This document shows positions 36,244-45,762 of a stretch of 64,000 nt of DNA, in pieces (the first letter of the stretch is position 1; each line of letters starts with the position of its first letter). Under the pieces are notes generated by a model that worked only from the letters and a program-made list of their open reading frames with translations, did not search any database and was not told the origin of the DNA. The DNA is taken from contig JAGSYV010000005.1 in assembly GCA_018262505.1 (NCBI GenBank), positions 35,292 through 99,291 on the forward strand. Reading direction: 5' to 3'. This DNA is from Pseudomonadota bacterium (GTDB lineage: Bacteria; Pseudomonadota; Alphaproteobacteria; Rhizobiales; Pleomorphomonadaceae). Made by a program: the position numbers and the translations under genes.

Positions 36244-37431
36244 TCAGGCTGCGACCGGCTGGGTGACATGCGCGGCCGCGATATCGTCGGCGAGGCGGTC
36301 AAGTTCGGCGAACGCCGCTTCGCGCGGCAGGCCCTTGACCATCACCGGCTCGAAGAAGGTGGCGTTCAGCTTCGGCAGCATCGACTGGACGATCTCCGGC
36401 AGATTGCCTTCCCAGCCAAAGGAGCCGATCACCGCCGCGTATTTTGCCTTGAGGCCGAGCACGTTGGCGAGAAGCGCGGCATAGGCGACACTGGGGTGCG
36501 GCCCCGACAAGACTGTCGGCGAAGCGAACACGACCGTCGATGCCTCAACGAGGCTCATGGCGAACTCGCCGGTATCGAGATCGACGACATTCATCGGCTT
36601 GACGCCGATGCCGCGCTCGACGAGCCGGTCAGTGAGATAGCCGACCATCAACGCCGTGCTCTCATACATCGACACGTAGGGAATGACGACGAAGGGCTTG
36701 GGCTCGTCGGACGTCCAGGCACGATAGAGGTCGAGGATGAACGGTGGGCGCGCATAGATCGGCCCATGGCTCGGCGCGATAAAGTCGAGGTCCAGCGCGC
36801 CGACCTTGTCGCAGGCCTCCTTCGAGAAGGACCGGTAGGGCATCATGATCTCGGCGTAATAGCGCTTGGCCGCCGTCTCGACCCGTGCCTCGTCATCGGC
36901 GTAGAGGTCGGTGGTGGCCAGGTGAGCACCCAGAAAATCGCAGGTGAAGGCGATGCGCGATTCCGGCACGTAGGTGACCATGGTATCCGGCCAGTGGACC
37001 CAGGGCGTCATCAGGAATTGCAGCGTTTTGTCACCGAGCGACAGGCTGTGGCCGTCACCGACGGTGATGAAGGCATCGCGGCTGACCGGCAGCGTATCGA
37101 GGATGAAACGCTTGCACTTGGCGTTGGTCACCACCTTGGCCTCGGGGAAAAGCTCGAGGACGGCGGGGATGGAGCCGGAATGATCCTGCTCGGCATGGTT
37201 GGCGACGATATAGTCGATCCGCTCGATGCCGGATTTCTTGATGGCAGCGATGAATTCCGCGGTTTTCGGCGGATAGATGGTATCGATCAACGCCGTCTTT
37301 TCGCTGCCCTTGATGAGATAAGCGTTGTAGGTGGTGCCTTCCGGCAGGGGCACCAGTTCGTCGAAGAGTTCTCGATCCCAATCGATTGCTCGGTAGGAGA
37401 AAATACCGTCCGTAACCTTTTGCGGGATCAT
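36244..37431 (-). CDS. Flavo-diiron protein (FprA / rubredoxin:oxygen oxidoreductase type)
   Basis: 395 residues. A metallo-beta-lactamase domain carries the diiron ligands NHAEQDHSG (H79, E81, D83, H84), H146 and D165, at the numbering I recall for D. gigas ROO. A further His in SHGPIY is near 222. A flavodoxin domain (from about 255; VVIPYVSMYESTALMVGYL) binds FMN. There is no fused rubredoxin. These enzymes reduce O2 to water or NO to N2O and protect oxygen-sensitive metabolism. It lies 28 bp upstream of moaD in the same direction, so it may protect radical SAM/FeS chemistry of this cluster. Confidence 0.9.
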   Translation of the reverse strand: MIPQKVTDGIFSYRAIDWDRELFDELVPLPEGTTYNAYLIKGSEKTALIDTIYPPKTAEFIAAIKKSGIERIDYIVANHAEQDHSGSIPAVLELFPEAKVVTNAKCKRFILDTLPVSRDAFITVGDGHSLSLGDKTLQFLMTPWVHWPDTMVTYVPESRIAFTCDFLGAHLATTDLYADDEARVETAAKRYYAEIMMPYRSFSKEACDKVGALDLDFIAPSHGPIYARPPFILDLYRAWTSDEPKPFVVIPYVSMYESTALMVGYLTDRLVERGIGVKPMNVVDLDTGEFAMSLVEASTVVFASPTVLSGPHPSVAYAALLANVLGLKAKYAAVIGSFGWEGNLPEIVQSMLPKLNATFFEPVMVKGLPREAAFAELDRLADDIAAAHVTQPVAA

Positions 37432-37471
37432 TGCGAATACCTTTCACTTGAAGACGACAGAGAGGGCTGGC

Positions 37472-38521
37472 TCAGCAGCAGCCCGAAGCCTGAGCGGGAC
37501 CGGCCTGAGCGCTCGAACCGGATGGTGAGCACTCGAACCGGCCGAAATGGGTGGTCCGATCGCCATCGACGCGGAAATGACGCTTGAGGCGGCTTTCCCC
37601 GGCCATGGCGGCCGTATTGCCGCAGACCAGCATCGGCTTGCCGGTGATGAAGCGATGATGATCGTCGAGAATGAAGCTGGCGGGTGCATCCGGTACGCTG
37701 CCGAGATAGGTCGCCACCTGACCGTAGTCCTCGCAACAGTCCTCAAGGTTATCGAGCTTGAAGGTGCGAATGGTCATCGATGAGAAAGCCGTTGGGCCGA
37801 CCAGGAGTTCGACATAGGGATGGTCGAGGACGATGGCTCGCCGGGCGAGCAAGCGAACATCCAGCCAGCCGGCAGCCGCCATCAGGCGACGGAAATCTTC
37901 GACATAGAGCGCGCCGCCCAGACACTCGCCGACCAACAGCGGGTCGGTGGCAACGTCGGCCGGCAGGCGACGACTGGCAAAAACGTCTGAAAACAGCAAT
38001 TCGCCGCCCGGCTTCAGAACCCGGCGTATCTCGGCGAACACCTTCGCCTTGTCGACTGAGAGATTGAGGGCGCAGTTGGAGATCACCACGTCGACCGATC
38101 CGTCGGCGATGCCGAAGGCCGAGAGATCTTCGAACCGACCTTCAAGAAAGCTGACGTTGGATATCCTATGCCCAAAGATGCGCGCCTGTTCCGCCTGATG
38201 GTCGCGACCGACTGCCAGTTGCTCGGGCGTCATGTCGACACCGATCGACCGGCCGGCTTCCCCGACCAGAGCCGACAGCATGAACACGTCGCGCCCGGTG
38301 CCGCAACCAAGGTCAAGTACGGTCAGGCCTTCGACATCATCGGGGATCGGCGAACCACAGCCGTAGAACCGGTTCGTCACTTCGGGATGGATGGAGGAAA
38401 GAATGGATCTCAGGCGCGGCGAAAGGTGGTCGGTGGAGCAGCAGGCTCCCGTCTTCAGATCCTCTCGGCCGTTGAGCTTGGCACCGTAATAGTCCCGAAC
38501 GGTGGCCGTTACCCGGTCCAT
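37472..38521 (-). CDS. ArsM-like SAM-dependent methyltransferase
   Basis: 349 residues. It begins with VRDYYGAKL and an early Cys pair TGACCST (C27, C28), then RFYGCG (C55), motif I LDLGCGTGRDVF near residue 70, ISNCALNLS (C150) and GECLGGALY (C200). The 50-residue C150-C200 spacing is that of the arsenic-binding cysteines of ArsM. The C-terminus ends in SGCC. These features point to arsenite methyltransferase or a related thiol-metal methylase. No arsR or arsenic transporter is nearby; instead it precedes the flavo-diiron, MoaD and aldehyde oxidoreductase genes. ATG 38521 follows GGGAGG. It is probably the first gene of this leftward run. Confidence 0.82.
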   Translation of the reverse strand: MDRVTATVRDYYGAKLNGREDLKTGACCSTDHLSPRLRSILSSIHPEVTNRFYGCGSPIPDDVEGLTVLDLGCGTGRDVFMLSALVGEAGRSIGVDMTPEQLAVGRDHQAEQARIFGHRISNVSFLEGRFEDLSAFGIADGSVDVVISNCALNLSVDKAKVFAEIRRVLKPGGELLFSDVFASRRLPADVATDPLLVGECLGGALYVEDFRRLMAAAGWLDVRLLARRAIVLDHPYVELLVGPTAFSSMTIRTFKLDNLEDCCEDYGQVATYLGSVPDAPASFILDDHHRFITGKPMLVCGNTAAMAGESRLKRHFRVDGDRTTHFGRFECSPSGSSAQAGPAQASGCC

Positions 38522-38715
38522 TTCGACCTCCCTGCCCTTGTGGCGAACCTCAGCCTGGAGCTTTCCAGGCGCCACCATCGCTCCAAATGGGGAACAGGTC
38601 TGTCACCGACAGGACAGGGAGCGAAAATGGCATGTCGGTGATCCGGCTCTTGTTGAATGCCACGACGATTCTGTCAGCGCAGAAGCCTCACCCCCCCCTT
38701 GTCGCCAGAGGTCAC

Positions 38716-41106
38716 ATGATCTTTGCTGCACATGGAATGAGAAGGACCAGCGGCTTGGGCATCGAAGCGATCAGAACAGAACGTCTGCTTGGGCTCCTTG
38801 GCGATCGTCCAGAGCCGGTCGTTGTCATCGAAGCCCTGGCAGGCATGGGCAAGAGCCGTCTTCTCGATAACCTGAAAACCGCGTCTGAAACGTCGGCCAA
38901 AGGCGCGTCGCCAGACAAACGAGCTGGTTCGCTGTTCTGGGATGTGCCGTCTGAAGGACCCTTTGATCGGCTCGATATTGTTACGCCCTCCTCCCGGCTG
39001 ACGCTTGCCAAGAGACCTCATGTTCAGTTGCCGGGCCTGGACAGGCTCTTTGCCTTCGGACAGGCCTATCGCCTTGCCGAAGAGGCGCTCCTTTACCAAA
39101 CGGACGAACTCATTGAAGCCTTTGGCGAAAAGGCGGGATTGGATATCGCCTCCCAGACCGGCGGCTGGCCACTGCTGATCGACGACAACGGGCAAAGATG
39201 GATCGATCGCGACATCCTGAGCCGCTTCATCGCCGATGAAATCCTGGCGCACCTGCCGGACGAAACGCTCATCTGCCTCGCCATGATGAGCGCAGGAAGC
39301 AGAGTAACCGGGGGGGCGCCACCGCTGCCCCTGGCACGCCTTGATCCGTCAGGAGCGTGGATCATCGGCGGCCTTGAGTTCGCAGAGCCGCTTGCCGCGG
39401 CGCTCGCCACGGAGCAAAACCGCCGCCTGACCAATCCCGATCTATGTCCTTCGCTGGCTGAAGCCAGCGCCAAGCTGGGATTTGCCAGGCAGACTATTCT
39501 CGACATGCAGAGGGTGGAGGCCTTCGAGGCCGCAGAACGCCTGCTTGAGGCAGAGCACGGCTGGTATTTCCTCTACTTCCATGGCGCCACCGCCTTCGAC
39601 GAAGTTCTGGCCGGGTTCCCCGAAGAGGCGAGCCGGCAAAGCGACACCGTGGTGTTCTGCCGCGCCTTGCAGGCCTTGAAGCATGGCGAAGTATCCCTTG
39701 CCCGACGGCTGCTCGCCGACCGGTTTGGCAGTGAGACGCTTGATCCAGCCAAGGTGCTCGCTGTCCGCGGGCGCTATTCGGCGGAATTTCGAAGCTTTCG
39801 CCTGGTGATGCTGATTTACGAGGACATTCCGCTCACCGAGGAGCTCCTGCGGCTCGCCTTCGCCATTCTCGCCGACCTGCCGATCGAGGCTCATCTGCTG
39901 AGGGGCAGCATTCACAACGCCATCCTTGAGTTCTACCTGCGCACGCGCCGGTTCGCCGAGGCGGAAGACGTGGCGGAACGAGCCCTACGGCACTATCGCG
40001 CGGCGGGCGCCAGCCTGCTCGCCTTCTACATTTCGCTGCATCTCGCCATCATGCGCCTGATGTCGGGCGATGCGGCCTCTGCCGGAGAGTGGGCGAACGA
40101 AGCCGAACGCGACATGGCCAGCCTCGGCTTTGACAGTCCGCACGATCTGCTGCTCCTCAAGCTCCTCAAGAGCTGCGTTGCCTACGAGGAAGGCCACGAC
40201 GAGGCGCTGATCCAGTTCCTCAATCAGGATCTCGAGCTGTTCTCGCATGGCGAGATCTGGCCGACGCTCGTCGAATTCGCGCTGCAATACGGCAGCCAGG
40301 CCTTGTCGCGGCGCTATTCGACCATCGCGGCCCGCTCCTTCCTGGATCGCTGGCGGGTGTATCAGGTGCAGAACCGGCAGTTCCAGATGATGATCGACAG
40401 CCGGGAAGTGGTGGTGATGCAGAACGGCAACCGGTGGCGAGAGGCAGCCGATCGTCTGGCGCAGCTCACGACGCCGGTTACACAGGACGTTGCCTCGAAC
40501 GCCCGTGCGCTTGCTCGCCTTGGTCACCGAGACGAAATCGCCGTCGCGCTGTGCTGGCTGCGGCACATGGTGTTCGAAACACCGACCCGACCGGACCTCG
40601 TCGAGTGTCTCGCCGCCATCGAGTCCAACCTCGCCCTGACGGCGCGCCAGCGGCTCGGGGTGCAGATCTGGAGCGCCTATGTCTTCAAGCGTCAGCGCGA
40701 CCTGACGCGCGCCCGCGCCCAACTGCAGGCGACCTTCGAGACGGTGGCGCGCAACGGCTGCCTCGGTTCCCTGTCCGAAGAGCAGGCCTTTCTGGCGGAT
40801 CTGCTGGCCAACCGCCGGATTTCGGACTTCCTGTCGGCCTTGAGCGAGGCACGCCAGGTGCTGCGCCGGCTTCGCGACTTCGGGCTTGGCAACTCCGGCC
40901 TTGGATCGCGCAATGGCCTGTCGCGGCAAGAGACCAAGGTGCTGATGATGGTCACCGAGGGGGCGTCCAACAAGTTTGTCGCCAAGATGCTGCAGATTTC
41001 CGAACCCACCGTGAAATTCCACCTCGGCAACGTCTATCGCAAGCTTGGCTGCCGTAGGCGCAAGGAGGCGATCGCCGCCGCGCGGGCGCTGGGGCTCGTC
41101 GGCTAG
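38716..41106 (+). CDS. MalT-like LuxR-family transcriptional regulator (LAL type)
   Basis: About 797 residues. N-terminal P-loop (VVVIEALAGMGKSRLLDNL near residue 37), a long helical, TPR-like middle, and a C-terminal LuxR/FixJ helix-turn-helix, SRQETKVLMMVTEGASNKFV followed by SEPTVKFHLGNVYRKLG. In this class ligand and ATP drive oligomerisation and DNA binding. The exact start is uncertain: ATG 38716 is preceded by AGAGGT, and the frame is open further left. It lies just upstream of, and co-directional with, the Dpp-type transporter and hydantoinase operon, its likely target. Confidence 0.85.
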   Translation: MIFAAHGMRRTSGLGIEAIRTERLLGLLGDRPEPVVVIEALAGMGKSRLLDNLKTASETSAKGASPDKRAGSLFWDVPSEGPFDRLDIVTPSSRLTLAKRPHVQLPGLDRLFAFGQAYRLAEEALLYQTDELIEAFGEKAGLDIASQTGGWPLLIDDNGQRWIDRDILSRFIADEILAHLPDETLICLAMMSAGSRVTGGAPPLPLARLDPSGAWIIGGLEFAEPLAAALATEQNRRLTNPDLCPSLAEASAKLGFARQTILDMQRVEAFEAAERLLEAEHGWYFLYFHGATAFDEVLAGFPEEASRQSDTVVFCRALQALKHGEVSLARRLLADRFGSETLDPAKVLAVRGRYSAEFRSFRLVMLIYEDIPLTEELLRLAFAILADLPIEAHLLRGSIHNAILEFYLRTRRFAEAEDVAERALRHYRAAGASLLAFYISLHLAIMRLMSGDAASAGEWANEAERDMASLGFDSPHDLLLLKLLKSCVAYEEGHDEALIQFLNQDLELFSHGEIWPTLVEFALQYGSQALSRRYSTIAARSFLDRWRVYQVQNRQFQMMIDSREVVVMQNGNRWREAADRLAQLTTPVTQDVASNARALARLGHRDEIAVALCWLRHMVFETPTRPDLVECLAAIESNLALTARQRLGVQIWSAYVFKRQRDLTRARAQLQATFETVARNGCLGSLSEEQAFLADLLANRRISDFLSALSEARQVLRRLRDFGLGNSGLGSRNGLSRQETKVLMMVTEGASNKFVAKMLQISEPTVKFHLGNVYRKLGCRRRKEAIAAARALGLVG

Positions 41107-41124
41107 ACGGCATTTCAGACCAAT

Positions 41125-41151
41125 ACCTATACCTTTTTGCGCAAAACCTAT
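41125..41151 (+). promoter_or_regulatory. Direct ACCTAT repeats upstream of the peptide-type ABC operon
   Basis: ACCTAT occurs at 41125-41130 and 41146-41151, a 21-bp (two helical turn) spacing, with a further ACCT at 41131. It lies in the 199-bp gap between the LuxR-type gene and the binding-protein gene. Helical phasing suits a regulator that binds cooperatively, such as a MalT-like protein. Confidence 0.4.
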
Positions 41152-41305
41152 CCGTCGGACTGCTTGAGAACCATTCGCGGGTTCCGCAACATCGACCCAA
41201 GTGCAAGAGACGAAAATCGTCCGAAACGACCGCGATCAAGCGTCGGCCTTTTGGCCCGCGCCGAAAAACAGCGGCGACAAAAATAACCACGAGGGGTCCC
41301 CGTCC

Positions 41306-42871
41306 ATGAACCGCAAGTCCCGCTTCCTCCTGACTGTCTTTGCGACCGCCGCCGCATCGGCCATGACCGCCGGTGCCCTGCAGGCCAAGACCGTCGTCAC
41401 CATGAACACCGTGCAGATCTTCGGAACCATCGATCCGGCCAAGATCTCCGACTACACCGACTATATGGCTGCCGTGAATCTCTACGACGGCCTCGTCAAC
41501 GTCGACCCGGCCGGCAATCTCGTTCCGGAGATTGCCGAGAGCTGGACCGTCTCGCCCGACACCAAGGAAGTCACCTTCAAGCTGCGCGCTGACGCGAAGT
41601 TCTCGGACGGCACGCCGGTCACCGCCGCCGACGTCGTCTACTCGGTCGAGCGCCTCCTCAAGATCAACCAGGGTCCGGCCAACCTGTTTGCCGACGTGCT
41701 GAAGTCCGGCTCGGTGACGGCGGTTGACGATCACACGGTGAAGTTCACGCTGTCGAAGACCTTCGCGCCGTTCCTCTCCACGGTTCCGGCAATCATGGTG
41801 CTGAACTCCAAGGTTGTCGAGGCGAACGCCGGCAGCGACGACGGCCAGACCTATCTTGCAACGCATGTCGCCGGCGCCGGCGCCTACACGCTGACGAGCT
41901 GGGATCGCGGTTCGCAGATGACCATCGACCGCAATCCCAACTACTACAAGGGATTCGGGCCCGGCCCAATCGACGAGGTCCGCTGGATCATCACCAACGA
42001 CGAAGCCACCGTGCGTTCGCTTGCCGCGTCGGGCGAGCTCACCATGTCCTCGCAGTATCAGTCGCCGGAGACCTACAAAGCGCTGGAAGCCATGGGACGC
42101 TTCAAGATCGTGGCCGAGGACACGCCCACCGCCTTCTATCTCAAGCTGAACACCAAGGTGGCGCCGACCGACGACCTGCATATTCGCAAGGCCATCGCGC
42201 TTGCCACCGACTACGCCACCATTCGCGAGGTGATCCTGCCCGGCGGCGAGCTCAACGGCCCGCTTCCCAAGAATTTCGCCGACTTCTATGCGTCCGACCT
42301 GCCGGCGCCGAAGTTCGACGTCGAGGCCGCCAAGGCCGAGATTGCCAAGTCCAAGTACGCCGGCAAGAAGATCCCGATCACCCTCGGCTATGTCGCCGGC
42401 ACCAAGTTCGAGGAAGAGATCAGCCTGCTGATGCAGGCCAACCTCGAACAGCTCGGCTTCGTCGTGACGCAGCAGGCCGATCCCTGGAACAGGATCACCG
42501 AGATCGCCAGCAAGGTCGAGACCAGCCCGGCGGTCAACCAGATCTTCTTCTCACCGACCTATCCGTCTCCGGACTCGATGTTCTTCACCCAGTATCACTC
42601 CAAGGCCGCCGGCACTTGGGCGTCCATGGAGTGGCTGCAGGACCCGGAAGTCGACAAGCTGATCGACGCCGCGCGCGCCACCACCGACAAGGCCGAGCAG
42701 GCAGGCTCCTACAAGACGCTGCAGCACAAGCTGGTCGACCTGCAGGCCGACGTCTTCCTGCAGACGCAGACGGTGCAGCACGCCATGGACAAGTGCCTCG
42801 ACGGCTTCAAGGCGGTGCCCATGCAGTCCTTCGACTACGACTTCACCAAGTATCACTGGACCTGCCAGTAA
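41306..42871 (+). CDS. DppA/OppA-family ABC solute-binding protein
   Basis: 521 residues. Sec signal peptide (RKSRFLLTVFATAAASAMTA, cleavage after LQA), then an SBP family 5 fold: LVPEIAESWTVSPDTKEVTF, KFSDGTPVTAADVVYSVERL, and the C-terminal ACxxxF-equivalent tail. It feeds the Dpp-type permeases and ATPases that follow. Ligands of this family include peptides, nickel, opines and modified amino acids; linkage to hydantoinase and DUF917 genes suggests a hydantoin-like or amino-acid-derived ligand. Confidence 0.9.
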   Translation: MNRKSRFLLTVFATAAASAMTAGALQAKTVVTMNTVQIFGTIDPAKISDYTDYMAAVNLYDGLVNVDPAGNLVPEIAESWTVSPDTKEVTFKLRADAKFSDGTPVTAADVVYSVERLLKINQGPANLFADVLKSGSVTAVDDHTVKFTLSKTFAPFLSTVPAIMVLNSKVVEANAGSDDGQTYLATHVAGAGAYTLTSWDRGSQMTIDRNPNYYKGFGPGPIDEVRWIITNDEATVRSLAASGELTMSSQYQSPETYKALEAMGRFKIVAEDTPTAFYLKLNTKVAPTDDLHIRKAIALATDYATIREVILPGGELNGPLPKNFADFYASDLPAPKFDVEAAKAEIAKSKYAGKKIPITLGYVAGTKFEEEISLLMQANLEQLGFVVTQQADPWNRITEIASKVETSPAVNQIFFSPTYPSPDSMFFTQYHSKAAGTWASMEWLQDPEVDKLIDAARATTDKAEQAGSYKTLQHKLVDLQADVFLQTQTVQHAMDKCLDGFKAVPMQSFDYDFTKYHWTCQ

Positions 42872-42914
42872 GCGGCCCGGCAATGCGAGCGGCGTTGATG
42901 CTCGCATCCTGAAT

Positions 42915-42977
42915 TCACGGGAGACCCCCTGCTCCCGTGACGGTCGGACCGGCGCGCTGTTGCCAAACCGCGCCGGT
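42915..42977 (+). other. Two intercistronic hairpins after the binding-protein gene
   Basis: TCACGGGAG / CTCCCGTGA (42915-42940) and ACCGGCGCG / CGCGCCGGT (42948-42977), both perfect, lie between the binding-protein gene and the first permease. They probably favour accumulation of binding-protein mRNA, as with the hairpin at 7780. Confidence 0.65.
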
Positions 42978-43010
42978 TCGCTTCTTTCCCAAGGCCACGG
43001 AGACCGCTCC

Positions 43011-44036
43011 TTGGAATTCCTCCGCTTCCTTCTGCGACGTGTCTTGTGGTCGCTGCTGGTTCTTGTCGGGCTGTCGATGGTGATCTTCATCATCGCCCGT
43101 GCCGTTCCGGGCGATCCGGCCCGCATGGCACTCGGGCCGACAGCCACGCAGGAACAGGTCGCCGACCTGCAGAAGAAACTCGGCCTCGACAGGCCGATCG
43201 TCCAGCAATACGGCCTGTTCATCGCCGGCCTCGCCCACGGCGACCTCGGTCGCTCGCTGCTGACCGAGCGTCCTGTCAATGACGACATCCGCGATACCTT
43301 CGCGGCGACGCTGGAACTGGTGTTGGCCACCATCTTCATCGCCGTGGTGCTGGGCGTGCCGCTTGGCGTGGTCGCTGCCTACTGGAAGGATCGCTGGCCG
43401 GACAACGTGGTGCGGATCGTCGCCATCTTCTCGGCGGTGACCCCGAGCTTCTTCCTGGCTCTCTTGCTGCAGATCCTCGCCGGCTATGTGCTGCACATCC
43501 TGCCGACGACCGGCCGTCTGCCACCCAATTTCGATTTTGCCCCCACCCACACCGGCCTTGTGCTGATCGACTCGCTGATCGCCCTGCGCCCCGACGCCTT
43601 TCTTGAAGGTCTGCGCTATCTGCTGCTGCCGGCCATCGCGCTTGCCGCCGCCACCATGGGCCAGATGGCGCGCATCACCCGCTCCTCGATGATCGATGTC
43701 TCAAGCCAGGACTACATCGAGGCGAGCCGCGCCTTCGGCGTGCCCGAGTGGGTTCGCGTCTGCAAGTACATGCTGCGCCCGAGCTTCGTGCCGCCACTCA
43801 CCATCCTCGGGCTCGAATTCGCGTCGCTGATCGGCAATGCCTTCGTCGTGGAACTGGTGTTCGCGTGGCCGGGGATGGCCGCCTATGGCATCCGCACCAT
43901 CCTCCAGAAGGACCTCAATGCCGTGATGGGCGTGGTCATGGTCTCCGGCGTGTTCTTCGTTCTGGTCAACCTCGTCATCGACCTTCTGGTCGGCCTCGTC
44001 GATCCGCGCGTACGCATCCGGGGGAGCCGCCAATGA
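43011..44036 (+). CDS. Dpp-type ABC permease (DppB-like)
   Basis: 341 residues, six membrane helices beginning FLRFLLRRVLWSLLVLVGLS, with the family hallmark ARAVPGDPARMALG near residue 40 and the EAA-type loop near 230-250 (DYIEASRAFGVPEWVRVCKY). TTG 43011 is chosen because GGAG lies 8 bases upstream and homology begins there; an earlier TTG at 42960 sits inside a hairpin. It overlaps the next permease by 4 bp. Confidence 0.9.
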   Translation: MEFLRFLLRRVLWSLLVLVGLSMVIFIIARAVPGDPARMALGPTATQEQVADLQKKLGLDRPIVQQYGLFIAGLAHGDLGRSLLTERPVNDDIRDTFAATLELVLATIFIAVVLGVPLGVVAAYWKDRWPDNVVRIVAIFSAVTPSFFLALLLQILAGYVLHILPTTGRLPPNFDFAPTHTGLVLIDSLIALRPDAFLEGLRYLLLPAIALAAATMGQMARITRSSMIDVSSQDYIEASRAFGVPEWVRVCKYMLRPSFVPPLTILGLEFASLIGNAFVVELVFAWPGMAAYGIRTILQKDLNAVMGVVMVSGVFFVLVNLVIDLLVGLVDPRVRIRGSRQ

Positions 44037-44920
44037 GCGACGAACTGACCCTTGCCGAAGACGCGCCGCGCCTGTCGAGCGCCTACCAAAGCTGGTACCG
44101 TTTCTCGCGCAACCCGACGGCGATGATCGGCCTCGTCATCGTGGCTGTCTGCGTTCTCGCCGCCATCCTGGCACCGTGGATCACGCCGCACCCCGATCAC
44201 GTCGGCGCCGTCGTCAATTTCCGCGCCCGCCACCTGCCACCATCGGCGGACTACTGGTTCGGCACCGACAATGTCGGCCGCGACATCTTCACCAGGGTGA
44301 TCTTCGGCTTCCGCATCTCATTGATGCTGGCCGTGGTGGTTCTCGGCACCGCCATCCCGATCGGAACGATCCTCGGCCTGATGGCCGGCTATTTCGGCGG
44401 CTGGGTCGAGATCGTCTTCATGCGCTTCACCGACATTGCGCTGGCGATCCCGCCGCTTGTGATGGCGCTCGCTGTCGCGGCCGTGCTGTCGCCCGATCTC
44501 GTCAACTCGATGCTGGCCATCGCCGCGCTCTGGTGGACCTGGCACACCCGCCTCATCTACTCGATCACCCGCCAGCTCAGGACGCGGGAGTTTGTGGAAG
44601 CGGCCGAGACGCTGGGCGCCAGCAAGTTCCACATTCTGTTCCGCGAGATTCTGCCCAACTGCGTGTCGGCCATCGCGGTGAAGACGTCGCTCGACTGCGG
44701 CTTCGTCATTCTGGTCGGTGCATCGCTGTCCTTCCTGGGGCTCGGCATCCAGCCGCCAACGCCCGACCTCGGCACCATGGTTGCCTCCGGCTCGGCCTTC
44801 CTGCCCGACTACTGGTGGGAATCGGTACTGCCGGGTTGCGCCATCCTGTTCGTCGCCCTCGGCTTCAATCTGCTCGGCGACGGCCTGCGCGACCTCTACG
44901 ACGTGGAGAACGTGCGATGA
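44033..44920 (+). CDS. Dpp-type ABC permease (DppC-like)
   Basis: 295 residues. N-terminal cytoplasmic tail, first helix MIGLVIVAVCVLAAILAPWI, then the family signature FGTDNVGRDIFTRVIFG near residue 80. The EAA loop is FVEAAETLGASKFHILFREI near 185-204, and the end GFNLLGDGLRDLYD is typical of DppC. ATG 44033 overlaps the DppB stop (ATGA). Confidence 0.92.
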   Translation: MSDELTLAEDAPRLSSAYQSWYRFSRNPTAMIGLVIVAVCVLAAILAPWITPHPDHVGAVVNFRARHLPPSADYWFGTDNVGRDIFTRVIFGFRISLMLAVVVLGTAIPIGTILGLMAGYFGGWVEIVFMRFTDIALAIPPLVMALAVAAVLSPDLVNSMLAIAALWWTWHTRLIYSITRQLRTREFVEAAETLGASKFHILFREILPNCVSAIAVKTSLDCGFVILVGASLSFLGLGIQPPTPDLGTMVASGSAFLPDYWWESVLPGCAILFVALGFNLLGDGLRDLYDVENVR

Positions 44921-45762
44921 CCGACGCCCTGCTCTCCGTTCGCAACCTGTCGGTCGCGTTCACGACCTATGGCCGCACCCAACCGGTGCTGCACGGCGTC
45001 AGTCTCGACGTTCCCGCCCGCAGCCACGTGGCGCTGGTTGGCGAAAGTGGCTCCGGCAAGACGGTGACCATGAAGTCGATCATGGGCCTCTTGCACATGC
45101 CGCCGGCCTCGATCAGCTCCGGCGCCATCCTCTACGATGGCCGCGACCTCTTGACCATGCCGCGCCGCGAGCGGCTGAAGCTCACGGGCACCGACATGTC
45201 GATGGTGTTCCAGGACCCGATGAGCTCACTCAATCCGGTCTTCACCATCGCCGACCAGATGTCGACGATCCTGAAATACGCCGACAAGCGCCTTGGACGG
45301 TCGCGGTCGCGCCGACAGCGCATGGACCGCGTACTCGAAGTGCTCGGCCAGGTCAGGATGCGTGAGCCGGAACGCGTTGCGCGCTCCTACCCCATCATGC
45401 TGTCGGGCGGCATGCGGCAGCGCGTGCTGATTGCCATGGCGCTGCTATCGGAGCCACGTCTGCTGATCGCCGACGAGCCCGGCACGGCGCTCGACGTCAC
45501 CACCCAGGCGCAGATCCTGAAGCTGCTCAAGGATCTGGTCGAGGAACGCGGCCTCGCCCTTCTGATGATCACCCACAATCTCGGCGTGGTGCGCGAGACC
45601 TCGGACTACGTCTACGTCATGCACAAGGGCAAGGTGGTTGAAGAGGCGCCAACCGCCGAATTGTTCGCCGCGCCAAAGGTTGCTTACACCCGTGCCCTGA
45701 TCGACGCGGTGCCGCGCCTCACCGGCGCAAGGCCAACCCAACGGATGGAGGCCGCGCCGTGA
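44917..45762 (+). CDS. Dpp-type ABC ATPase (DppD-like)
   Basis: 281 residues. Walker [21 protein letters not shown] near residue 36, Q-loop [15 protein letters not shown] near 88, signature [15 protein letters not shown] near 155, Walker [14 protein letters not shown] near 175, and H-loop [11 protein letters not shown]. The C-terminal oligopeptide-type extension ([14 protein letters not shown]) is short. It overlaps both neighbours by 4 bp. Confidence 0.92.
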   Translation: MTDALLSVRNLSVAFTTYGRTQPVLHGVSLDVPARSHVALVGESGSGKTVTMKSIMGLLHMPPASISSGAILYDGRDLLTMPRRERLKLTGTDMSMVFQDPMSSLNPVFTIADQMSTILKYADKRLGRSRSRRQRMDRVLEVLGQVRMREPERVARSYPIMLSGGMRQRVLIAMALLSEPRLLIADEPGTALDVTTQAQILKLLKDLVEERGLALLMITHNLGVVRETSDYVYVMHKGKVVEEAPTAELFAAPKVAYTRALIDAVPRLTGARPTQRMEAAP

